Source of the DNA: Tianweitania sediminis
GTDB lineage: Bacteria > Pseudomonadota > Alphaproteobacteria > Rhizobiales > Rhizobiaceae
Reading direction: 5' to 3'
Assembly: GCF_017813335.1 (NCBI RefSeq)
Contig: NZ_JAGIYY010000001.1
Span: 372,001 to 436,000 of the forward strand
Length of the DNA stretch: 64,000 nucleotides
In this document: piece after piece, positions 58,152 to 64,000 of the stretch
How positions within the stretch are numbered: the first letter of the stretch is position 1
Layout of the letters: each line of letters begins with the position of its first letter
The notes under the pieces: generated by a model
The model's input: the letters and a program-made list of their open reading frames with translations, nothing else
Databases searched by the model: none
Told to the model about the DNA's origin: nothing
Made by a program: the position numbers and the translations under genes

Positions 58152-59683
58152 CCACAATAACCTTGAAGCCGGGCGAGGCGTCGCTGGCGGACTGGCACGC
58201 AATCTGGGGCGGCGCCGACGTTGTGCTCGACCCGGCCTGCAAGCCGGAGGTGCAGGCAAGTGCGGATGCGATTGCGCGCATTCTGGCCAAGGGTGAGCCG
58301 GTTTACGGCATCAACACAGGCTTCGGAAAACTCGCTTCCGTGCGCATTCCCGACGGTGACTTGGCGGCGCTCCAGCGCAACATCGTTCTGAGCCATGCCG
58401 CGGGCACGGGCGAGCCGATGCCAGCGGCAGTGACGCGCCTGATGATGGCGCTGAAGCTGGCCAGCCTCGCGCAGGGCGCGTCCGGCGTGCGGCTGAAGAC
58501 GCTGGAACTGCTGGAAGCCATGCTGGCGAAGAACGTCATTCCCATTGTGCCGGCGCAAGGGTCGGTGGGTGCCTCCGGCGATCTCGCGCCCTTGGCGCAT
58601 ATGGCGGCGGCAATGATCGGCGTTGGTGAAATCTGGATCGAGGGGCAGCGTTTGCCTGCTGCTGAAGGTTTGCGCGCTGCCGAACTCGAGCCGGCGGTGC
58701 TTGGCGCCAAGGAAGGCCTCGCGCTCCTTAACGGCACGCAATATTCCACCGCCTACGCGTTGGCGGGCTTGTTTGAAGCCGAAACGCTGTTCCAAGCCGC
58801 ACTGGTGACCGGCGCATTGTCCACCGATGCCGCCAAGGGTTCCGACGCGCCTTTTGATCCGCGCATCCATGCCCTGCGCCGCCATCGCGGCCAGATCGAA
58901 ACGGCGGACGCCTTGCGTGCTCTGATGGCCGGCAGCGCCATTCGCGAGTCGCATCGTGTTGGCGACGAGCGCGTGCAGGACCCCTATTGCCTGCGCTGCC
59001 AGCCACAGGTGATGGGTGCCGCTCTCGACGTTTTGCGCAAGGCGGCAGACACGCTCGGCACCGAAGCCAATGGCGTGTCCGACAATCCGCTGATCTTTGT
59101 TGAAGACGACACGGCGCTGTCAGGCGGCAATTTCCATGCCGAGCCGGTGGCCTTCGCCGCTGACATGATCGCGCTGGCCGTGTGCGAGATCGGCTCCATT
59201 GCCGAACGCCGCATCGCCATGCTGGTCGACCCTGCTCTATCGGGCATGCCGGCTTTTCTGACGCCGAAACCGGGCCTGAATTCCGGCTTCATGATCCCGC
59301 AAGTGACGGCGGCAGCCCTCGTTTCGGAAAACAAGCAGAAAGCCTATCCGGCGAGCGTGGATTCGATCCCGACCTCCGCCAACCAGGAAGACCATGTGTC
59401 CATGGCCGCCCACGGTGCGCGGCGCCTGATGAGCATGGTTGAGAATGCAACGGCCGTGATCGGCATCGAGCTGCTCGCTGCCGCGCAAGGTTGCGATTTC
59501 CATCAGCCGCTTCAATCCAGCGCGCCTTTGGAAGCCGTGCGCACGCTGCTGCGCGCGCAGGTTCCGCATCTCGATGACGACCGCTACTTCCATCCTGATA
59601 TGGAAGCCGCCAATGCGCTGGTGCGCTCGGGCGCGGTGGTGGACGCCGCGGCTGCGATCGAACTTCCAGGAGTGACGGCATGA
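58148..59683 (+). CDS. hutH: Histidine ammonia-lyase
   Basis: 511 residues. The self-forming MIO cofactor triad is Ala142-Ser143-Gly144 in [25 protein letters not shown] and DNPLIF are further active-site segments. It deaminates L-histidine to trans-urocanate, the first step. Overlaps hutI and hutG by 4 bases on each side. Confidence 0.96.
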   Translation: MTTITLKPGEASLADWHAIWGGADVVLDPACKPEVQASADAIARILAKGEPVYGINTGFGKLASVRIPDGDLAALQRNIVLSHAAGTGEPMPAAVTRLMMALKLASLAQGASGVRLKTLELLEAMLAKNVIPIVPAQGSVGASGDLAPLAHMAAAMIGVGEIWIEGQRLPAAEGLRAAELEPAVLGAKEGLALLNGTQYSTAYALAGLFEAETLFQAALVTGALSTDAAKGSDAPFDPRIHALRRHRGQIETADALRALMAGSAIRESHRVGDERVQDPYCLRCQPQVMGAALDVLRKAADTLGTEANGVSDNPLIFVEDDTALSGGNFHAEPVAFAADMIALAVCEIGSIAERRIAMLVDPALSGMPAFLTPKPGLNSGFMIPQVTAAALVSENKQKAYPASVDSIPTSANQEDHVSMAAHGARRLMSMVENATAVIGIELLAAAQGCDFHQPLQSSAPLEAVRTLLRAQVPHLDDDRYFHPDMEAANALVRSGAVVDAAAAIELPGVTA

Positions 59684-60504
59684 CTGACTGGCTTACCATC
59701 CGTCGCGGCCAGGCACCGCTTCTTGTGAGCTTCCCCCATACCGGTACGAATCTCGCCGGCCTTGACGATGCTTTCGTATCGCCCTGGCTCGCGCAGCGCG
59801 ACACCGATTGGTGGATCGACCAGCTTTATGACTTCGCGGAACAGCTCGACGCCACGATCGTGCACACGGCCATTTCGCGCTCGGTGATCGACGTCAATCG
59901 CGATCCGTCCGGTGTTTCGCTTTACCCAGGTCAGACCACCACTGATCTTTGCCCGCTCGAAACCTTTGATGGCGATCCGCTCTACAAGCCGGGACATGAA
60001 CCGGATGCGGCAGAAATCGAGCGCCGCCGCGAAACCTACCATGCGCCGTTCCACGCCGCGCTGGACAGTGAGTTGCTGCGGCTTCACCGCATGCATGACC
60101 GCGTCGTGCTTTATGACTGCCATTCGATCCGATCGGTACTGCCGCGCTTGTTCGAGGGCCGGCTTCCGGTGTTCAATCTCGGCACCAACGATGGCCGCTC
60201 CGCCGATCCTGCGCTTCAAGCGGCCGTCGGTGCCATCTTGGAAGACAGCGGCGAAAGCTTTGTGGTGAATGGCCGCTTCAAGGGCGGCTTCATCACCCGC
60301 CATCACGGCCGGCCCGACAACGGCGTCCACGCGCTTCAGATGGAACTGTCGAACCGCGGCTACCTCAACGAGCCAGAAGGCAAGGGCACGCCGGAAACCT
60401 GGCCGGTGCCGTATGATGCCGATTATGCTGCGCCGATCCGCGCGCGATTGAAAACCATTCTCCAAACCGCGCTCGACTGGGCCAACACCGGAGCTTCCGC
60501 ATGA
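59680..60504 (+). CDS. hutG: N-formylglutamate deformylase
   Basis: 274 residues of the FGase family ([40 protein letters not shown]). It gives glutamate and formate from N-formylglutamate and so depends on HutF. It is not the arginase-type formiminoglutamase also called HutG. Overlaps both neighbours by 4 bases. Confidence 0.93.
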   Translation: MTDWLTIRRGQAPLLVSFPHTGTNLAGLDDAFVSPWLAQRDTDWWIDQLYDFAEQLDATIVHTAISRSVIDVNRDPSGVSLYPGQTTTDLCPLETFDGDPLYKPGHEPDAAEIERRRETYHAPFHAALDSELLRLHRMHDRVVLYDCHSIRSVLPRLFEGRLPVFNLGTNDGRSADPALQAAVGAILEDSGESFVVNGRFKGGFITRHHGRPDNGVHALQMELSNRGYLNEPEGKGTPETWPVPYDADYAAPIRARLKTILQTALDWANTGASA

Positions 60505-62171
60505 CCACCCGAATCGACAATCAGCGCGTAATCCGTGCTGCCACCGGCCCGGAGCTTTCCGCGAAAAGCTGGCTGACTGAAGCGCCTATGCGCATGCTGA
60601 TGAACAACCTTGATCCGGGCGTGGCGGAAAAGCCGGGCGAACTCGTGGTTTATGGCGGAATCGGTCGCGCCGCGCGGGATTGGGAAAGTTTCGATCGGAT
60701 CGTGGCGGCCCTGAAGACGCTGGAATCCGACCAGACGCTGCTGGTGCAATCCGGCAAGCCGGTGGGCGTGTTCCAAACGCACAAGGATGCGCCGCGCGTT
60801 CTGATCGCCAACTCCAACCTCGTCCCCCATTGGGCGACTTGGGATCATTTCCACGAACTGGATAAGAAGGGGCTGGCCATGTACGGCCAGATGACTGCGG
60901 GCTCCTGGATCTATATCGGCAGCCAAGGCATCGTGCAGGGCACCTACGAGACCTTTGTGGAAATGGGCCGCCAGCATTATGATGGCGATCTGTCCGGCCG
61001 CTGGATCCTGACCGCCGGTCTCGGCGGCATGGGTGGCGCGCAGCCGCTGGCGGCCACCATGGCCGGTGCCTCCTGCCTTGCGGTGGAATGCCAACCGAGC
61101 CGCATCGAAATGCGGCTGAAGACCGGCTATCTCGACCGGCAGGCACAAGACCTTGATGAAGCGCTCGCGATCATCGACGAAGCCGTGAAGGCGAAGAAGG
61201 CGGTGTCCGTCGGCCTCCTTGGCAATGCCGCCGACATCTTCCCCGAACTCGTGCGCCGCGGCATCAAGCCCGATGCGGTGACTGACCAGACCTCCGCGCA
61301 TGATCCGATCAACGGTTACCTGCCCAAGGGCTGGACGCTGGCTGATTGGGAAAGCAAGCGTGAGCGCGATCCGAAGGCGGTTGAACACGCCGCCAAGCAG
61401 TCCATGGCGACCCATGTGCGCGCCATGCTCGACTTCTGGAAGATGGGCGTGCCCACCGTCGATTACGGCAACAACATCCGGCAGATGGCGCTGGAAGAAG
61501 GCGTTGCTGATGCCTTTGACTTCCCCGGCTTCGTGCCGGCTTATATTCGGCCGCTGTTTTGCCGTGGCATCGGGCCGTTCCGCTGGGCGGCCTTGTCGGG
61601 CGATCCGGAGGACATCTACAAGACTGACGCCAAGGTGAAGGAGCTGACGCCGGGCAACCACCACCTCCACAACTGGCTCGACATGGCGCGCAAGCGCATC
61701 AAGTTCCAAGGCTTGCCGGCGCGCATCTGCTGGGTCGGCTTGGGCGATCGTCATCGCCTCGGCCTCGCCTTCAACGAGATGGTGCGCAATGGCGAGCTCA
61801 AGGCGCCGTTGGTGATCGGCCGCGACCATCTCGATTCCGGCTCGGTGGCTTCGCCCAACCGCGAAACCGAAGCCATGAAGGACGGATCGGACGCCGTGTC
61901 GGACTGGCCGCTCCTGAACGCGCTCCTCAACACCGCCTCCGGCGCGACTTGGGTTTCGCTACATCACGGCGGCGGCGTCGGCATGGGATTTTCGCAACAT
62001 TCCGGCATGGTGATCGTGTGCGATGGGACGGAAGACGCCGACCGCCGGTTGGAACGCGTCCTTTGGAACGATCCGGCTACCGGCGTGATGCGCCATGCCG
62101 ATGCCGGCTATGAGGAAGCGATCGACTGCGCCAAGGAAAACGGCCTCAACTTGCCGGGCATTCTGGGCTGA
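60501..62171 (+). CDS. hutU: Urocanate hydratase
   Basis: 556 residues. NAD+-dependent urocanase with [15 protein letters not shown] (NAD loop), the [17 protein letters not shown] segment holding the active-site cysteine, and [16 protein letters not shown] near the end. It converts urocanate to imidazolonepropionate. Confidence 0.96.
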   Translation: MTTRIDNQRVIRAATGPELSAKSWLTEAPMRMLMNNLDPGVAEKPGELVVYGGIGRAARDWESFDRIVAALKTLESDQTLLVQSGKPVGVFQTHKDAPRVLIANSNLVPHWATWDHFHELDKKGLAMYGQMTAGSWIYIGSQGIVQGTYETFVEMGRQHYDGDLSGRWILTAGLGGMGGAQPLAATMAGASCLAVECQPSRIEMRLKTGYLDRQAQDLDEALAIIDEAVKAKKAVSVGLLGNAADIFPELVRRGIKPDAVTDQTSAHDPINGYLPKGWTLADWESKRERDPKAVEHAAKQSMATHVRAMLDFWKMGVPTVDYGNNIRQMALEEGVADAFDFPGFVPAYIRPLFCRGIGPFRWAALSGDPEDIYKTDAKVKELTPGNHHLHNWLDMARKRIKFQGLPARICWVGLGDRHRLGLAFNEMVRNGELKAPLVIGRDHLDSGSVASPNRETEAMKDGSDAVSDWPLLNALLNTASGATWVSLHHGGGVGMGFSQHSGMVIVCDGTEDADRRLERVLWNDPATGVMRHADAGYEEAIDCAKENGLNLPGILG

Positions 62172-62173
62172 TC

Positions 62174-62752
62174 ATGCGCTTCCTGCCGGCTAGCGGCCAC
62201 AAGCGCATGCCGTGGAAGAACGGCAAGGGAATGACCACGGAGATCGCGGTTCATCCTTCCGGTGCGTCCGTGGCGGATTTCGAGTGGCGGATTTCCACCG
62301 CCAGCGTCGCCGAAGATGGCGCCTTTTCGCTGTTCGAAGGCGTCGACCGGACCCTGGCCGTGCTTTCCGGAGAAGGCATTGATCTTCTTGTCGGGCAGGC
62401 CAGTCCGGTGCGCCTTCACAAGAACAGCCTGCCGTTCCGGTTTCCTGCCGATGAAGCAACGTCTGCGGTGCTTCTGGACGGGGCGATCACGGACCTCAAC
62501 GTGATGACCCGCCGCGGCCGCTGGGAGCACGATGTCGCTCGTTTCGCCCTGGAGGGTGCCTTGAGCCTGTCGATCGGGGCAGAAGTCGTCCTGATCATCG
62601 GTCACGAAGGGCTGGTGCGGGTTTGCACGAAGGACGAGGAGCAGCCTCTTGGACCTCTGGACGCGGTGGTGACGAGCGGCGGAAGCTTCGTGTTGCAATC
62701 CGATGGCCAAGGCTGCAGCTTCTTTATCGTCACCCTCGGCTTCGTGTCCTGA
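62174..62752 (+). CDS. hutD: HutD/Ves family cupin protein
   Basis: 192 residues, 2 bases after hutU. It begins with RMPWKNGKGMTTEIAVHP, the HutD family signature, and is a bicupin. HutD is co-encoded with hut genes; in Pseudomonas it is proposed to limit over-activity of the pathway, perhaps by binding formylglutamate or urocanate. Function still open. Confidence 0.9.
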   Translation: MRFLPASGHKRMPWKNGKGMTTEIAVHPSGASVADFEWRISTASVAEDGAFSLFEGVDRTLAVLSGEGIDLLVGQASPVRLHKNSLPFRFPADEATSAVLLDGAITDLNVMTRRGRWEHDVARFALEGALSLSIGAEVVLIIGHEGLVRVCTKDEEQPLGPLDAVVTSGGSFVLQSDGQGCSFFIVTLGFVS

Positions 62753-62823
62753 GCCTGATCCCTGCGGGTTGACAGGGTGGTCGTTTAAGCCGCAACCCTG
62801 CCAGCCCTTAAGGCTGAACCTCC

Positions 62824-63663
62824 ATGCTTCGCACCTTTGCCAGATCCTTCCTGCTTTGCTGCGGCCTGTTGGCCGGAGCACCGGGCTTTGCGGCAGAACC
62901 GATCCTTCCCAACCTTTGGGATCCGAAGGAGCGCATGCCGAAGCCGGATCTCGGCGAGGTGGAACGGCTCCGCTTCATCACGACCACCGAATTTCCGCCT
63001 TTCAACTTCATCGATGAGACAGGCCGTTTGAGCGGCTTTCATGTGGACCTTGCCCGCGCGATCTGCGCCGAGCTCGCGATCACGGAGCGATGCCAGATCC
63101 AGGCGCTGCCTTGGGACGAACATCGCCAGGCGCTGGAAGATGGAGAGGGCGAGGCGCTTCTGGCTGGCCTCGCCGTCACCGAAGAAAACCGCCGCACGCT
63201 GGCCTTTTCGCGACCCTACATGGTGTTTCCCGCCCGCTTCATGGCGCAGCGCACCGATCTCGTGGAGCCAACGGCTGAAAACCTCGCCGGCCGAACCGTT
63301 GGCGTCATGACGGGCTCGGCGCACGAAAGAATGCTGCGCGACCTTTTCCCCGGCGTCACCGTTCAGGGCTTCGACGACTTCGAGGCCATGCTTGCGGCGG
63401 TTCAAACCGGCATGATCCCGCTCGCTTTCGGCGATGGCATGCAGATCAGCTTCTGGCTCGGCGAAAGCGAAAGCGCCAATTGCTGTTCCTTTGTTGGCGG
63501 ACCCTTCATCGCACCCGAATATCTCGGGCAAGGGCTGGCTGTCGCCGTTCCGCTCGACCAGCCGGTGCTGCGTCAGGCGATCGACTACGCGCTTCACCAA
63601 ATCAGCGCCAAGGGGACCTTTGCGGAACTTTACCTGCGCTATTTCCCGATCGGCTTCTTCTGA
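62824..63663 (+). CDS. Amino-acid-type periplasmic solute-binding protein, orphan
   Basis: 279 residues with a signal peptide (MLRTFARSFLLCCGLLAG, then GFAAE). SBP_bac_3 fold: FITTTEFPPFNFIDETGRLSG (here FPPFNF), GFHVDLARAICAEL, and GVMTGSAHERMLRD. Such proteins feed polar amino acids to ABC importers, but no permease or ATPase gene is beside it; a stand-alone sensor or enzyme-linked role is possible. Being next to hutD, histidine or a breakdown product is a candidate ligand, by context only. Its end overlaps the convergent gene by 25 bases. Confidence 0.82.
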   Translation: MLRTFARSFLLCCGLLAGAPGFAAEPILPNLWDPKERMPKPDLGEVERLRFITTTEFPPFNFIDETGRLSGFHVDLARAICAELAITERCQIQALPWDEHRQALEDGEGEALLAGLAVTEENRRTLAFSRPYMVFPARFMAQRTDLVEPTAENLAGRTVGVMTGSAHERMLRDLFPGVTVQGFDDFEAMLAAVQTGMIPLAFGDGMQISFWLGESESANCCSFVGGPFIAPEYLGQGLAVAVPLDQPVLRQAIDYALHQISAKGTFAELYLRYFPIGFF

Positions 63664-64000
63664 GCCGCCCGCCTGAACGGAAAGCGGAGCAACCAGAACA
63701 GGCCTGTCGTTTCTCGCCCCCGAGGCGCCTTCAAACCGATCTCCATCCCGCCGTGCCCCGCAGCCGGCTGCGCCAGATAGGTGCCGAACAAGCGGTCCCA
63801 CCAGGCAAAGTTGAAGCCGTAGTTTGTGTCGGTTTCCGCGGGGGTGCTGGAATGATGAACCCTGTGCATGTCGGGCGTGACGATCACCCGCCGCAGGATC
63901 CGATCAACGCTGCCGGGCAAGCGAATGTTGGAATGGCTGAACATCGCGCCGGCATTGAGCACGATCTCGAACAAAAGGACGGCAAAGGGCGGGGCACCAA
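63639..64000 (-). CDS. Sterol desaturase / fatty acid hydroxylase family protein, C-terminal part
   Basis: The frame is open through base 64000, so the N-terminus is outside. The visible ~120 residues hold the HRVHHSS iron-binding histidine cluster and TNYGFNFAWWDRLFGTY, both typical of the di-iron hydroxylase superfamily. Membrane spans should lie in the missing part. Substrate unknown (carotenoid, hopanoid or lipid in relatives). The last 8 codons overlap the convergent solute-binding protein gene. Confidence 0.85.
   Translation of the reverse strand, partial: GAPPFAVLLFEIVLNAGAMFSHSNIRLPGSVDRILRRVIVTPDMHRVHHSSTPAETDTNYGFNFAWWDRLFGTYLAQPAAGHGGMEIGLKAPRGRETTGLFWLLRFPFRRAAQKKPIGK

Noticed and set aside
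62773-62800. CAGGGT and ACCCTG separated by 16 bases before the solute-binding protein gene
   Set aside because: Short arms with a long loop, no T-run, no promoter fit: likely chance.

Overview
This looks like chromosomal housekeeping DNA of a GC-rich alphaproteobacterium, most likely of the order Hyphomicrobiales (Rhizobiales). The pointers are a class I lysyl-tRNA synthetase, a PodJ-like polar organiser, a Fur/Mur regulator beside a sitABCD manganese transporter, the cysG-DUF2849-cysI-DUF934 gene order, an HWE-type histidine kinase, LigD flanked by two Ku genes, and a hut locus of the HutF/HutG type. Coding density is very high and most operons have 4-base or shorter overlaps. I see no rRNA, tRNA, CRISPR array, insertion sequence or prophage. 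The first and last genes are cut by the window edges.

Layout. 1-3.6 kb: end of a methyltransferase gene, then a DEXH helicase and PdeM phosphoesterase pair for DNA repair. 3.7-5.4 kb (minus): a TIGR02186 protein and a TauE/SafE exporter. 5.5-9.3 kb (minus): a 1267-residue PodJ-like protein with coiled coils, SEL1 repeats and a peptidoglycan-binding domain; its upstream gap carries a CtrA-like box and GANTC sites. 9.8-18.8 kb: a MerR regulator and a beta-oxidation block (two acyl-CoA dehydrogenases, OsmC, thiolase, FadJ, thioesterase) with a strong operator palindrome in front; an EAL phosphodiesterase gene lies antisense inside the block. 18.9-22.0 kb: an S24-type regulator, a degenerate SNase-like protein and lysK. 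22.2-26.2 kb: siroheme and sulfite reduction. 26.2-27.7 kb: a 65-residue orphan and a flavodoxin-like oxidoreductase. 27.8-32.7 kb: ku, ligD, ku and an alkyladenine glycosylase. 32.7-37.3 kb: gyrB and a PAS/HWE kinase. 37.3-39.8 kb: mgrA and gnd. 40.0-44.0 kb: mur and sitABCD, divergent around two Mur-type boxes. 44.0-47.9 kb: rpsU, an ALDH16-type aldehyde dehydrogenase and deoC. 48.0-54.6 kb (minus): a transglutaminase / circularly permuted ATP-grasp + alpha-E / transglutaminase-DUF2126 operon. 54.8-62.8 kb: hutC-hutF divergent from hutI-hutH-hutG-hutU-hutD. 62.8-64 kb: an orphan solute-binding protein and the end of a sterol-desaturase-like gene.

How the genes work together. Beta-oxidation, histidine use, manganese uptake and sulfite reduction each form a compact unit, and for three of them an inverted repeat is visible beside the matching regulator gene. 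The least understood units are the transglutaminase/ATP-grasp/alpha-E operon, probably making or transferring a peptide-like product of unknown nature, the deoC-ALDH16 pair, and the 65-residue protein preceded by an AT-rich palindrome.
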